The notes: generated by a model not told the origin, from the letters alone. A DNA stretch of 64,000 nucleotides from UA16 sp905478895 (GCA_943788495.1 CALSQO010000001.1:1364001-1428000); one strand, 5' to 3'. Positions 29,231-39,406 are shown, numbered from the stretch's first letter. A program made the numbers and translations.

Positions 29231-30502
29231 TCAAAGCGACAGAAATAAGCCTGCTATGGTCGCTGACATCAGATTGGAAAGCGTCGCTGCCAGCACTGCT
29301 TTCAATCCAAAACGCGCGATGTCGGGGCGTCTGCTGGGAGCCAAAGACCCCAGTCCACCCAGCAAAATGGCAATGGAAGACAAGTTGGCAAATCCACACA
29401 GTGCAAACGAAATAATCGCTTTGGTCTTTTCAGAGATAATCACCGGCGCTGCTTCGCTCAAGTATGGAGCAAAATTCAGATACGCAACGAACTCATTCAC
29501 GACCAATTTTTGGCCAATAAACGAGCCCGCTATCAATGCATCGCTCCATGGAACACCTATGATAAAAGCCAAGGGGGCGAAGAGGTACCCCAAAATCATT
29601 TCTAGCGTCAGTTCAGGAAAACCAAACCACCCTCCAACTCCACCGAACAAACCATTGACGAGTGCAATTAATCCTACAAAAGCGAGTAACATCGCCCCCA
29701 CATTCATGGCCAATTTCAAACCAGAAGCGGCACCACTTGCCGCCGCATCAATCACGTTGACTGGTTTATCGTCATTGTGCTCATCGCGCTCAGCAGCCGA
29801 TAAATCCTCATTCGGTTGTTCCGTCTCCGGCATGATCAGCTTGGCGAACATCAATCCGCCCGGTGCCGCCATGAACGAGGCAGCAATCAAGTATTCGAGC
29901 GGCACCCCAAGGGAAGCATATCCCGCCAATACAGAACCCGCGACAGAAGCCAATCCGCCGACCATCACGGCAAACAACTCAGATTGCGTCATCCGCTGGA
30001 TGTAAGGGCGCACGACAAGCGGAGCCTCTGTTTGGCCCACAAAAATGTTGGCTGTGGCCGAAAGACTCTCAGCTCGAGACGTTTGGAGAACTCTTCTCAA
30101 CCCCCCTCCCATCAGATTGATGATCCATTGCATAATGCCCAGATGATAGAGCACCGCTATGAGGGATGAGAAAAACACAATAACCGGGAGCACGCGCACC
30201 GCAAAAACAAAACCCGAGCCATCAAAGAGTTCGAACATGCGGTCGGAATTTAATCCTCCAAAAATGAACGTGATGCCATCATTTCCATAATCAATCACGC
30301 GCTGAACGCCCGTGGAGATGGCCAATAAAACAGATTTACCCGCTGGAAAATAGAGAACAAAGGCTCCAAAGAATAGCTGAATAGCGAATGCTCCAAGCAC
30401 CGTTCGCAGACGGATGGATTGACGATTTTTAGAGGCGAGTACCGCCAAACCAATCAACACGAACATCCCAACAAAACTGATTAAAATCGACATGAGGCTC
30501 AA
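29231..30502 (-). CDS. nupC: Concentrative nucleoside transporter (CNT/NupC family)
   Basis: 423 residues with many transmembrane segments. CNT features include the N-terminal gate and core regions (LNSDRMFELFDGSGFVFAVRVLPVIVFFSSLIAVLYHLG), 'NIFVGQTEAPLVVRPYI' with the conserved QTEAPL motif of the substrate site, and 'GASLVGS'-like regions here seen as VGGLASVAGSVLAGYASLGV. Such proteins import nucleosides with Na+ or H+. A charged loop (ETEQPNEDLSAAERDEHNDD) is inserted in the middle, as in Bacteroidota members. Followed closely by deoA. Confidence 0.93.
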   Translation of the reverse strand: MSLMSILISFVGMFVLIGLAVLASKNRQSIRLRTVLGAFAIQLFFGAFVLYFPAGKSVLLAISTGVQRVIDYGNDGITFIFGGLNSDRMFELFDGSGFVFAVRVLPVIVFFSSLIAVLYHLGIMQWIINLMGGGLRRVLQTSRAESLSATANIFVGQTEAPLVVRPYIQRMTQSELFAVMVGGLASVAGSVLAGYASLGVPLEYLIAASFMAAPGGLMFAKLIMPETEQPNEDLSAAERDEHNDDKPVNVIDAAASGAASGLKLAMNVGAMLLAFVGLIALVNGLFGGVGGWFGFPELTLEMILGYLFAPLAFIIGVPWSDALIAGSFIGQKLVVNEFVAYLNFAPYLSEAAPVIISEKTKAIISFALCGFANLSSIAILLGGLGSLAPSRRPDIARFGLKAVLAATLSNLMSATIAGLFLSL

Positions 30503-30527
30503 GCTACAACCTGAGCGAACACTTTTT

Positions 30528-31802
30528 TCATTTCATGAATAACCCGTTGAAATCTTCAGCACGAGGCATCCATTTGGAACGCGATGATTGGCGCCATTGG
30601 ATTCCCAAAGCGATGTAGCCTCCTCTCCAATCTCCCAAAAGGTCTGATTCTGAGCCTGATGCACCGGCTTCGATTCCACTGAACTCGAATGTGAATACGG
30701 CCTGCATCTCGGGACTGATCGCATAGCCCAGCCGCGAACGAAGATTCCAACGCCACCATTCGCCCTTGTTCTCCCATTGAAAATCATCCGCCATCAGGCT
30801 GCGAAACGACTGCCGATCCAATTTGCCCGCTGCACGCCAATGCCACTTAAAATGTTCCATATTGACCCAAGCCTGACCTCCTCGTGTGAAACGATCGTAT
30901 CGACGCTCTCCTTCATCCTGCAGAAATTCACCAACAAGATTGATTCCCCAATGCCATCCCTCAACGACTGGAGCTGTGTATCCCATTATTCCATTCAACA
31001 TCAGCCAAAGCCGAGGAGAGTTCAAATCAATTGGTGAGGGTTGCGCGAGTGACATAGGCTCCAGCGACTTCACCTCCAAAACGCCCGTTCCAGCATTCTG
31101 AAACCACGTTGTAAAACCGAGTTGGTCGTATTTGAGCGATCCGGACAGCGTGCCAGCCGGTGCGATTCTTTTTGGATTTACGAGTGGCAATTTGAACGCA
31201 CCACGGACCCGTTTGAAAATGTTTCGACGAAAGGATGCCTCCACACCAAACTCGTTCCGGCTATACCCCAAAAAATCTGAGTACCGGAGGGTGCGCTTTT
31301 GGATGCGAATTTCACCCGACTTCTCATCCAACTCCCACGAAATCCCAACCTGACCTGCAGGGGCAACATAATCCAAGATCGCCCACTGGCCTTGCTTTCT
31401 CCAATGCCTTTCAAAATTTGAAACGTGCTCAAACTCGGCCTTTGCCCATGCCTTCATCCAAGGGTTCAACGTGCGGATTAAAGCAATCTCTGCAGCAAAA
31501 TTATGCCACTGCAAGTCCGATCCAACAGCGTTCGCTTTGCTGGCATCAGCCTTCCACTGGAGTTGCTGGAAGCCAATGGCCCTGGAGCCCCGATATGCTG
31601 CGTCCAAGTAGATCGTCGGAGCACCGGTTCGGTGATGACCGCGAGTGGGATTGGCCTCCCATCCGCTGCGCGTCGCCCAAGAGGCATCATGGTTCGTTTG
31701 CGCTTGGATTGATTGAATAGCAAAAACCATGCAGCCCACAAGCGCAAGGGAAATCGATCGAGTCAATCGCCGAAACAATGAAGTATGAAGTGTCCTTCGC
31801 AT
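30528..31802 (-). CDS. Predicted outer-membrane beta-barrel protein in the nucleoside-salvage group
   Basis: About 424 residues from the ATG at 31802. A basic signal peptide (RRLTRSISLALVGCMVFAIQ...QAQ) is followed by alternating polar/aromatic strands rich in Trp, Tyr, Phe and Gly. Examples are 'AIGFQQLQWKADASK', 'EGWHWGINLVGEFLQ' and 'GGYIALGIQWRQSS'. This is the pattern of an outer-membrane barrel without plug or TonB box. I did not recognise a family. Placement between the deaminase and the transporter suggests, by inference only, a pore for nucleosides. A frame of similar coverage does not exist on the other strand. Confidence 0.65.
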   Translation of the reverse strand: MRRTLHTSLFRRLTRSISLALVGCMVFAIQSIQAQTNHDASWATRSGWEANPTRGHHRTGAPTIYLDAAYRGSRAIGFQQLQWKADASKANAVGSDLQWHNFAAEIALIRTLNPWMKAWAKAEFEHVSNFERHWRKQGQWAILDYVAPAGQVGISWELDEKSGEIRIQKRTLRYSDFLGYSRNEFGVEASFRRNIFKRVRGAFKLPLVNPKRIAPAGTLSGSLKYDQLGFTTWFQNAGTGVLEVKSLEPMSLAQPSPIDLNSPRLWLMLNGIMGYTAPVVEGWHWGINLVGEFLQDEGERRYDRFTRGGQAWVNMEHFKWHWRAAGKLDRQSFRSLMADDFQWENKGEWWRWNLRSRLGYAISPEMQAVFTFEFSGIEAGASGSESDLLGDWRGGYIALGIQWRQSSRSKWMPRAEDFNGLFMK

Positions 31803-31877
31803 GAAAGAAAAGTGCATCTCTTTCCCATACGGAATGCTTCGGCGAAGGTTGCGCCCTTTGAACGAAAGAAGAGGGAA

Positions 31878-32345
31878 TTATGGCAATCGGAAAGTCAAGG
31901 GCAAAAACTGGCTCACATTCGGAGAAATGACCACCTCTCCAGACCCTGACTGCATTAAAAACCGAATGGAATGACCGTTGCGGTTTTCAGATTCCAACAT
32001 GACCTGCCGACAGCCTCCACAAGGTGAAAAATCTACCGCAGGCATTTCTCGATCGGTAACTACAGCAGCTGCCTCAATGCGTTCCCCCGGAAATTGCGCT
32101 CCCGCCGCAAAAAACGCAACGCGCTCTGCACACAAGCCGCTGGGATACGCCATGTTTTCTTGGTTCGAACCGGTGACGATCTTGCCGGAAGCCAAACGCA
32201 CCGCTGCCCCTACTCGGAAACTTGAATAGGGCGCATAAGCCGCCTTCGCTGCCTTGTGCGAAGCCTCCAACAACGCTTGATCCGCTGCTGATAGCTCGCT
32301 AACAGCAGTCACGTCAACCACAAATTCGCGCTTCAATTTCCTCAT
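31878..32345 (-). CDS. cdd: Cytidine deaminase (tetrameric type)
   Basis: 155 residues from the ATG at 32345; upstream sequence in the same frame is not family-like and runs into the divergent gene. Zinc and catalytic residues are in SGLCAERVAFF (Cys ligand and catalytic Glu) and SPCGGCRQVM (two Cys ligands), the Cys-Cys-Cys arrangement of tetrameric CDAs. AAYAPYSSFRVGAAV is the substrate-binding N-terminal segment. It deaminates cytidine and deoxycytidine to uridine forms, which feed deoA. Divergent from the AMP nucleosidase gene across 53 bases. Confidence 0.94.
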   Translation of the reverse strand: MRKLKREFVVDVTAVSELSAADQALLEASHKAAKAAYAPYSSFRVGAAVRLASGKIVTGSNQENMAYPSGLCAERVAFFAAGAQFPGERIEAAAVVTDREMPAVDFSPCGGCRQVMLESENRNGHSIRFLMQSGSGEVVISPNVSQFLPLTFRLP

Positions 32346-32398
32346 TAACGCACAATTTAGTGCAATTCTGTTCAGCGCAAGTGCATTACATTGCAAGC

Positions 32399-33172
32399 AT
32401 GCAAACCAAAGATGAGATTGTATCGAATTGGCTTCCCCGGTATACCGGAATGGAGCTGGACCAATTCGGATCCTTCGTGCTCCTAACGAATTTCTCCAAT
32501 TACCTCGAGAAATTTGCAGAATGGCATTCCATTGAAATTGTTGGGAAACGAAAGGCAATGCCTTGCGCTACTGCAGGTGATATCACTATGATCAACTTTG
32601 GCATGGGAAGTGCGAATGCGGCCACTGTGATGGATTTGCTTTCAGCCATCAATCCAAAGGGCGTTCTTTTCTTAGGCAAATGCGGTGCATTGAAAGAGAA
32701 GAACAAAATAGGCGACCTCATCCTACCGCTTGCCGGAATTCGTGGGGAAGGAACTTCCAATGATTATTTCCCTCCCGAGGTACCTGCACTGCCAAGTTTC
32801 GCGCTGCAGCGTGCGATTTCCTCCACCGTTCGGGATTACAACCGGGATTATTATACCGGTTCCGTTTACACGACAAACCGCAGGGTCTGGGAACACGATG
32901 ATGCTTTCAAAGCCTATTTGCGCGACACGCGTGCTCAGGCCATCGATATGGAAACAGCAACCCTCTTCACCGTTGGTTTTGCGAATCGTCTTTCTGTCGG
33001 AGCATTGTTGCTGGTGAGCGATGAACCCATGACTCCATCCGGGGTCAAAACAGACAGCAGCGATGCAAAAGTCACCGCCAACTTCGTGGATGAGCACATC
33101 CGAATTGGGGTGGATTCAATCAAAGAATTGCAAGAAGAAGGCCGGTCCATCAAGCACCTCAAATGGCGCTGA
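32399..33172 (+). CDS. amn: AMP nucleosidase
   Basis: 257 residues from the ATG at 32399. It has a phosphorylase-superfamily fold, with MINFGMGSANAATVMDLL and FLGKCGALKEKNKIGDLILP near the phosphate/ribose site, then 'AQAIDMETATLF' containing the catalytic Met-Glu-Thr region, and 'LLLVSDEPMTPSGVKT' with the base-contacting Asp. This short form without the long N-terminal domain of the E. coli enzyme is the type seen in Bacteroidota. It would hydrolyse AMP to adenine and ribose 5-phosphate. The divergent pairing with cdd puts purine and pyrimidine salvage next to each other. Confidence 0.88.
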   Translation: MQTKDEIVSNWLPRYTGMELDQFGSFVLLTNFSNYLEKFAEWHSIEIVGKRKAMPCATAGDITMINFGMGSANAATVMDLLSAINPKGVLFLGKCGALKEKNKIGDLILPLAGIRGEGTSNDYFPPEVPALPSFALQRAISSTVRDYNRDYYTGSVYTTNRRVWEHDDAFKAYLRDTRAQAIDMETATLFTVGFANRLSVGALLLVSDEPMTPSGVKTDSSDAKVTANFVDEHIRIGVDSIKELQEEGRSIKHLKWR

Positions 33173-33176
33173 ACTT

Positions 33177-33602
33177 TCAAAAGTCGTCCTCTGTGACCCT
33201 CAGCAAATACGTATGTCGCCATTGGGATGGGATTTTTCGATCGTGGTGGCTCTCTACCACCCAAGCTTCAATAGCCCGCCAAGGAAGTTGACTTTGATTC
33301 CCTTGCGCATTAAAAATTGCGATGGAATCCAATACTTCCGAGGGCTCTGCGGGATTTGATCGGCCACCCAACCAGTCGGAAGAGTGAATCAATAAGGTTT
33401 CACCCGGCTGCAAAGAATCCAATGAGAAAACCGTGTCCAATTCGGACAGCTGCAGGGCACGGTAATCAGCACGAATGCCTCCCGTGGTCTGATTGAACAA
33501 ACGCACTTCGTATCGGGTGTTTCCTTCGCAGGAAGTCAAGACCAAGATCAATCCAACAAAGCATCCGTAGGATGCGATTTTATCAAAGGAAAAATGCCGC
33601 AT
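33177..33602 (-). CDS. Small lipoprotein of unknown function
   Basis: About 141 residues from MRHFSFDK. The lipobox is LVLTSC with Cys near residue 25. The rest is a small, probably all-beta domain with strands such as 'YEVRLFNQTTGGIRADYRAL' and 'RHTYLLRVTEDDF'. Not recognised as a known family. It follows the next (upstream) gene by 8 bases and converges with amn 4 bases away. Confidence 0.6.
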   Translation of the reverse strand: MRHFSFDKIASYGCFVGLILVLTSCEGNTRYEVRLFNQTTGGIRADYRALQLSELDTVFSLDSLQPGETLLIHSSDWLGGRSNPAEPSEVLDSIAIFNAQGNQSQLPWRAIEAWVVESHHDRKIPSQWRHTYLLRVTEDDF

Positions 33603-33610
33603 GGGCAAAA

Positions 33611-34003
33611 TTACGCGCCAAAATGGAAGACTTCTTCGTCTCCATAAAATTCTTGGGAATCAACAAAACGCACAATTCGAGAGCGAAGCACGCCTGCGCT
33701 GATGGTGAGCGGTTCCTTCGCATTGAAATCAATGGTTTCCCCTTTGATTTCTTCATCGAGAATCACACCCCAATCGCACAACTTATGCCAAACGTGGCTT
33801 GCATCTTGAACAACCGAGTCTGCATGACCTGTGCGCTCGCGCCATTCGCGCACGGCCGAATCGATGTCGGCAAAGGGCAATTGACTCAGCAGTTCCACGA
33901 TTGGTCCTTCGACACGAACGAAAGATCCGGAATCGGGAAGCCTCAAAATAGCGGATTGACTTTCCAATTCTGCTCCAGTAAAAGGGTTCCAAAAATAGGC
34001 CAT
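33611..34003 (-). CDS. Conserved-looking hypothetical protein
   Basis: 130 residues from MAYFWNPFTGAE; the 18 codons upstream in frame look non-coding. No signal peptide. Segments such as 'SGSFVRVEGPIVELLSQLPFADIDSAVREW' and 'VWHKLCDWGVILDEEI' give a winged-helix-like strand/helix pattern loosely like PqqD-type peptide-binding domains, but the match is weak. Tight spacing to the lipoprotein gene suggests one transcript. Confidence 0.5.
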   Translation of the reverse strand: MAYFWNPFTGAELESQSAILRLPDSGSFVRVEGPIVELLSQLPFADIDSAVREWRERTGHADSVVQDASHVWHKLCDWGVILDEEIKGETIDFNAKEPLTISAGVLRSRIVRFVDSQEFYGDEEVFHFGA

Positions 34004-34088
34004 GGTCGATGCTTTGTATGCACTTACGCATTTCAGGTTGAATTCGTTACACCACAATTGAATATCTTACGGAGCAAAGCCTCATTCC

Positions 34089-36005
34089 ATGCCATTGCAA
34101 ATCGAATCTTTCGAAGCTTACCGCTCAGCACAGAAAAAAAGCAAGCATAACCCCGAGCAATTCTGGGCTGAAATTGCCAATCACTTCGATTGGCAGCGGC
34201 CTTTTAAGGAAGTTCATTCGGGCAAAATGGAGGATGCCTCCACTCGTTGGTTCGGGGATGGGCAAATCAATATCACCGAAAACGCATTGGATCGAAATCT
34301 GAGAGAGCGTGGTGATCAAATTGCGCTGCACTGGGAGCCGAACGATCCAAATTCAGAAGGACAATCCTTTACCTATTCTGAATTGCACCGAGCCGTCTCC
34401 CAATTCGGCAATGCCATGCGGGCCATGGGGGTAAAAAAAGGAGAACGTGTCGTGCTCTACATGCCCATGGTTCCTGAATTGGCCATTGCCGTGCTTGCGT
34501 GCGCCCGCATCGGAGCCGTGCATTCAGTGGTGTTCGCGGGGTTCAGTGCACAGGCCTTATCGGATCGTATCGAAGACGCTGAAGCCTCGTTGGTCATTAC
34601 TGCGAATGCGGGCAGAAGAGGGTCAAAAACCATTCCTTTGAAAGCGACCGTAGACGAGGCGCTGAAAGAAAATCAATCCGTTCAGAATGTGATTGTGAAA
34701 TCGGTCACATCCGATCCATGCTTCATGGATTCATCCCGGGATGTTTGGTGGAAAGACGCTTTGAGCAGCTTCGATCCGCATGCCCCGTGCTCGGCTGAAA
34801 TCATGGACGCTGAAGACATGCTTTTTATCCTTTACACTTCGGGGTCCACCGGAAAGCCGAAAGGAGTGGTCCACACCCATGGAGGCTACACCGTCTACGC
34901 GGGTTATTCTTTCGCGAACGTATTTCAATGCCAAACAGGTGATGTTTACTGGTGTTCCGCTGACATTGGCTGGATCACAGGGCACACCTACATTGTCTAT
35001 GGGCCTCTGTTGCAAGGGGGTACAACCATCATGTTTGAAGGCATACCCACCTTCCCTGATCCCGGCCGGTATTGGGCGATTTGCGAAAAATATAAGGTCA
35101 CTCAATTCTACACAGCCCCGACGGCGATTCGTGCCTTGATGGCATGCGGAGACGAACACGTGGAACGTTACGACCTGAGCTCGTTGCGCGTGCTCGGTTC
35201 GGTTGGGGAGCCCATCAACGAGGAAGCGTGGCATTGGTACCATGAAAAGGTCGGCCGTTCAAAATGTCCCATTGTGGATACCTGGTGGCAAACCGAAACG
35301 GGGGGCATCATGATCAGCGGCTTGGGAAACTTGAGTCCTCAAAAACCTGCTCATGCCGGGTATCCATTGCCGGGCATACATCCAATCTTGGTTGACCCCG
35401 AAGGAAATACCATCGAAGACAATGGCATTGAAGGCCTGCTCTGCATTGCTTCGCCTTGGCCCAGCATGATTCGGACAACGTATGGCGACCACGAACGCTG
35501 TTTGAACACATATTTCCGCCCTTTCCCGGGACGCTACTTCACCGGTGATGGCGCCAAACGCGACGAAAATGGCATGTACCGTGTCATTGGACGAGTAGAC
35601 GATGTGATCAACGTTTCGGGGCATCGGTTTGGAACGGCCGAAATCGAATCCGCTCTCAATCAGACCCCAGGTGTGATCGAATCCGCTGTGGTGGGATACG
35701 CGCATGAAATCAAAGGCCAAGGCATTCATGCCTATGTAATCTGCGAGCAAGTCCCTTCAGCATTCGAATCCATTGACATGGCAAAAGCGGCAGAAGAGCA
35801 GGTGATCTTGGGAATTGGTAAAATTGCACGTCCCGATCGCATTCAATTTGTAGCAGGCTTGCCCAAAACACGTTCTGGTAAAATCATGCGGCGCATTCTT
35901 CGTAAAATTGCATCCGGCGATTTCGATCAATTCGGGGACACCTCCACCCTGCTGGACCCCAGCGTGGTGGACGAGATCGTGGACAAGGCCAAAAGACTCA
36001 TTTAA
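34089..36005 (+). CDS. acs: Acetyl-CoA synthetase
   Basis: 638 residues, the normal length. It has an N-terminal ACS domain, then the ATP-binding loop YTSGSTGKPKGVVHTHGG (about 251-268), then VDTWWQTETGG with the adenylation signature, GRVDDVINVSGHR (hinge), and C-terminal PKTRSGKIMRRILRKIA, whose Lys is the residue controlled by acetylation in other bacteria. It makes acetyl-CoA from acetate, CoA and ATP in the cytoplasm. The next gene starts 2 bases after the stop, an unusual partner for a metabolic enzyme. Confidence 0.96.
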   Translation: MPLQIESFEAYRSAQKKSKHNPEQFWAEIANHFDWQRPFKEVHSGKMEDASTRWFGDGQINITENALDRNLRERGDQIALHWEPNDPNSEGQSFTYSELHRAVSQFGNAMRAMGVKKGERVVLYMPMVPELAIAVLACARIGAVHSVVFAGFSAQALSDRIEDAEASLVITANAGRRGSKTIPLKATVDEALKENQSVQNVIVKSVTSDPCFMDSSRDVWWKDALSSFDPHAPCSAEIMDAEDMLFILYTSGSTGKPKGVVHTHGGYTVYAGYSFANVFQCQTGDVYWCSADIGWITGHTYIVYGPLLQGGTTIMFEGIPTFPDPGRYWAICEKYKVTQFYTAPTAIRALMACGDEHVERYDLSSLRVLGSVGEPINEEAWHWYHEKVGRSKCPIVDTWWQTETGGIMISGLGNLSPQKPAHAGYPLPGIHPILVDPEGNTIEDNGIEGLLCIASPWPSMIRTTYGDHERCLNTYFRPFPGRYFTGDGAKRDENGMYRVIGRVDDVINVSGHRFGTAEIESALNQTPGVIESAVVGYAHEIKGQGIHAYVICEQVPSAFESIDMAKAAEEQVILGIGKIARPDRIQFVAGLPKTRSGKIMRRILRKIASGDFDQFGDTSTLLDPSVVDEIVDKAKRLI

Positions 36006-36007
36006 AA

Positions 36008-39000
36008 ATGAACCACTTCATCCGCTTCGTTTTCAGCGCCTTAGCTGTTCTCACCTGCGTGTCGCTCAGCCTCGTATCGGCCTCAGCACAAGTCGATACC
36101 GAATTTTGGTTCGTCGCTCCAGAAGTTTGGGCGAATCATGGTGATAGTCCAACGCTGCTTCGTTTTGCAACATTTGACCAGGATGCGGTTGTAACCGTGG
36201 AACAGCCCGCAAACCCCGGGTTCCCATCCCAAACACTCAACATTGACGCCAACAGTGTTTCCTCGTTGAACCTTGCTCCGTGGCTCTCAATCATCGAAAA
36301 CAAACCGGCCAATACGGTGCTAAATTTTGGTCTCCACATCACATCGACCTCTCCTATACAAGCGTATTACGAGGTCAATCCGTCCAACAATCTGAACCCC
36401 GACATTTTTGCACTCAAGGGGGGAAATGCCTTGGGACTGGAATTTTTCGTGCCGTTTCAAAACTACTTGAACAACAGCTACACCCAATCGACCTCCTCCT
36501 TCGACATCGTGGCCACCGAGGACAATACCATCATTCAAATCACCCCGAAAAAACCAATCCAAGGCCACGCACCAAATATTACGTTTAGCATTGTGTTGGA
36601 TGAAGGACAGACTTGGAGCGGACGAGCCTCTTCGACTTTGGCCAGCCAACATCCTTTTGGAAGCATCGTTTCTTCCAACAAGCCCATTGCGATTACCATG
36701 AGTGATGATTCTGTGGCTGGAACTCCCTATGGCGGATGTGCCGATATCATGGGAGATCAAATAGTCCCGGTATCCATCGTAGGTACCGAATACATTGCAA
36801 TAAAAGGCAACTTGAACGGACCTGATAAAGTCTTTTTCATTCCCACCGTGCCCAACACGACCATTTCCGTGAATGGAACCGTCGTGAGCACGCTTACGAC
36901 CCTTTCCTCCATTTATACCCATACATTGAGTGCCAATGCCGCTTACTACGAGGCCAGCGCCCCGGTCTACGCATTGCACATGACGGGGTTTGGATGCGAA
37001 ATTGGTGGAGCCTTGCTCCCTTCCATCATTTGCACGGGATCACAAGAAGTGGCATTCGTAAGGTCCACCAACGAATTCATGGGATTGAAAATTTTAGTGC
37101 CTGCCGGAGGAGAAGATGACTTTGAGTTCAACGGCAATCCCAACCTCGTTGAGGCATCAGATTTTTACAATGTGCCTGGAACAGCTGGGGAATGGAAATA
37201 CGCCAACATCACAGCCACCTCTTTTGTGCCTCAACTTCAAGCCTCACGCCTGTCAAATTCAACTTCGGAATTCCACCTCGGAATCATCAATGGAGGAGCG
37301 AGTTCAGGCACCCGATACGGCTATTTCAGCAATTATGGCCAACAGGCCTATGCGATTCAATTGGAGGATAATACCATTTGTGACGGAGATCCTGTCACAT
37401 TGAATTCCAATATTTTGAATGATGCCACCTATGATTGGACAGGGCCCAATGGGTTTGTAGGTCAAGGCAATAGCATCGAGCTCGGCAACGCGTCATTTGA
37501 CGATGCGGGAGAATACTTTGTTTCAGGCTATGTCGGTGCCTGTCCGATTGAAAGTGATTCGATGTACCTGCTGGTCTATGCCGTTCCCGATGCCCCTGAA
37601 ATCTCGGGCATTCCAGTGCTTTGCGAAGGAGAGCCACTCTGGCTATCAACGGACAGCGCAGGACCCGTATTCTACGATTGGAGCGGACCCAATGGAGACC
37701 TGAACGGCAATTTTAACTTGCAGATCGAAACCACCCAGGCGGCTGACTCTGGTCTTTACAGCCTCACCCTCACCGATCATGGATGCCATTCGGAACCTGA
37801 TTTTTTCAATGTGGAAATCATCGCCGAGGCAGCAGCGCAAATCAATTCGATTCCATCATCCATTTGTGCCGGTAGTTCCTTAACGCTGGAAACCACGTTC
37901 AAAGTTGGTGCCAGTTATGCATGGACTGGACCGGGAAATACATCGCTCGGCAATCTGTCCGGTGTGCAACTGACCAATCTCCTGCCGGAAGATTCAGGTT
38001 GGTACACGTTAAGCGGGGAAGAAAATAATTGTCCTCTCATCCCTGATTCCATCTGGATTGAAGTATTGGAAAACCCTGTTGTGATGGAGGTTATAGCGCC
38101 GGATGCGTGCCTTGAAAACGAGGCCAACTTCACGGCCTCTTCAAATGCAACGGACGCCACGTTCACCTGGTATAATGGGAATGGCACCTTCTTAGGAGAA
38201 GGCAATCCGTGGATCATTTTGGAAACCGATTGGGCCGATGAACAAAACTACTCCGTCGTGGCCTCACTCAACGGCTGTTTGTCAGAACCACTCGACTTTC
38301 CGTTTAACATTGTTCCGCCTGGATTGCTCGAAATTTTGGATGGAAACGACCAACCGGTCGAATTTATTCAAATCTGTGAAGGAGAAGCCACTGAAGCCCT
38401 GGCAGTGGGGCCCGAATTCGTTGAATGGAATTGGAGTGCAGCCAACGGATTCACCTCCAATGCAGCTGAACTCAGCGTGATGAATGCCCATCCCAATGAA
38501 TCGGGTTGGTACACCATCAACGGAAGTATCGACGGATGTCCAATGGTCCCTGACTCCTTCTGGTTGGAAGTGATCCCAACGCCACTTCCGCCCACAATCA
38601 ATGGCTTTGACGAGATCTGCGAAGGGACGCCGTGGGAAATCTGGGGAGCACCCGACGGCGAAGGGACGCTGGAATGGTTCCACCCCTATTGGGGGAGCTT
38701 TTCAGGAAACTCGTTGATCATGGAAGAAGCGCCATTGCAGGCAAATGGCAGTTATGAAGCATATACGTCCTTCGAAAATTGTCCTTCTGCCGTGGTCACA
38801 GGTGAATTAACTGTGATTCCATTGCCGGAAGACATCATTGATTCGTTTGAGGCCTTGCTCGTGGAGCGGTGTCCCGATATGGATCCATTGCTCAACTTGC
38901 CCCAATACGATGGGGCTTACAATGTTTCCTGGGATTTCTTTGACCAAGAAGGCAACGCTACTTCCTATGGAGAAGGACCGGCAATCACCGCCACAACCGA

Positions 39001-39406
39001 TGGCACCTATGCCGTTTACATGACAACCGGAGCACCCTGCAACTTGGAAGCTAACGGGACTTTTGAGGTAGAAACAGTGCTTTGCGATTTGGTTATTCCG
39101 AACGTCTTCTCCCCGAACCAGGATGGCTTGAATGAGCGGTTCGAGCTGCCCGATTTGTCGTACTTCCCGAACAGCTCTTGCACCATTTACAATCGCTGGG
39201 GCCAAGTTGTGTTTCAATCCTCTGATTTTGGCAATTCAGCCGGCTGGCAACCAACCCCAGATGAAGCCGTAGATGGCACTTATTACTTCGTCCTTCGGAT
39301 CAACCGGGCAGAAGGTGACCTTACCATTGTTACGGAAACCGGATCGGTGACCTACACCGAAGAAGGTGCCATCGAGCTCACGGGCAATTTGACGTTGGTG
39401 CGATGA
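36008..39406 (+). CDS. IgGFc-binding-like, Ig-repeat protein with gliding-type T9SS domain (paralogue 1)
   Basis: 1,132 residues. Signal peptide to about residue 28 (ASAQ). Residues 29-450 match the N-terminal domain called IgGFc-binding in Bacteroidota, starting 'VDTEFWFVAPEVWANHGDSP' and including 'GDQIVPVSIVGTEYIAIKGNL' and 'GIINGGASSGTRYGYFSNYG'. About six Ig-like domains of 80-90 residues follow, each with a WTGPNG or similar motif and a 'DSGWYTLSG' strand. The end (from VIPNVFSPNQDGLNERF) is a type B (CHU_C) T9SS sorting domain with YNRWGQVVF. Expected on the cell surface, in adhesion or gliding. Its stop overlaps the next start (ATGA). Confidence 0.88.
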   Translation: MNHFIRFVFSALAVLTCVSLSLVSASAQVDTEFWFVAPEVWANHGDSPTLLRFATFDQDAVVTVEQPANPGFPSQTLNIDANSVSSLNLAPWLSIIENKPANTVLNFGLHITSTSPIQAYYEVNPSNNLNPDIFALKGGNALGLEFFVPFQNYLNNSYTQSTSSFDIVATEDNTIIQITPKKPIQGHAPNITFSIVLDEGQTWSGRASSTLASQHPFGSIVSSNKPIAITMSDDSVAGTPYGGCADIMGDQIVPVSIVGTEYIAIKGNLNGPDKVFFIPTVPNTTISVNGTVVSTLTTLSSIYTHTLSANAAYYEASAPVYALHMTGFGCEIGGALLPSIICTGSQEVAFVRSTNEFMGLKILVPAGGEDDFEFNGNPNLVEASDFYNVPGTAGEWKYANITATSFVPQLQASRLSNSTSEFHLGIINGGASSGTRYGYFSNYGQQAYAIQLEDNTICDGDPVTLNSNILNDATYDWTGPNGFVGQGNSIELGNASFDDAGEYFVSGYVGACPIESDSMYLLVYAVPDAPEISGIPVLCEGEPLWLSTDSAGPVFYDWSGPNGDLNGNFNLQIETTQAADSGLYSLTLTDHGCHSEPDFFNVEIIAEAAAQINSIPSSICAGSSLTLETTFKVGASYAWTGPGNTSLGNLSGVQLTNLLPEDSGWYTLSGEENNCPLIPDSIWIEVLENPVVMEVIAPDACLENEANFTASSNATDATFTWYNGNGTFLGEGNPWIILETDWADEQNYSVVASLNGCLSEPLDFPFNIVPPGLLEILDGNDQPVEFIQICEGEATEALAVGPEFVEWNWSAANGFTSNAAELSVMNAHPNESGWYTINGSIDGCPMVPDSFWLEVIPTPLPPTINGFDEICEGTPWEIWGAPDGEGTLEWFHPYWGSFSGNSLIMEEAPLQANGSYEAYTSFENCPSAVVTGELTVIPLPEDIIDSFEALLVERCPDMDPLLNLPQYDGAYNVSWDFFDQEGNATSYGEGPAITATTDGTYAVYMTTGAPCNLEANGTFEVETVLCDLVIPNVFSPNQDGLNERFELPDLSYFPNSSCTIYNRWGQVVFQSSDFGNSAGWQPTPDEAVDGTYYFVLRINRAEGDLTIVTETGSVTYTEEGAIELTGNLTLVR

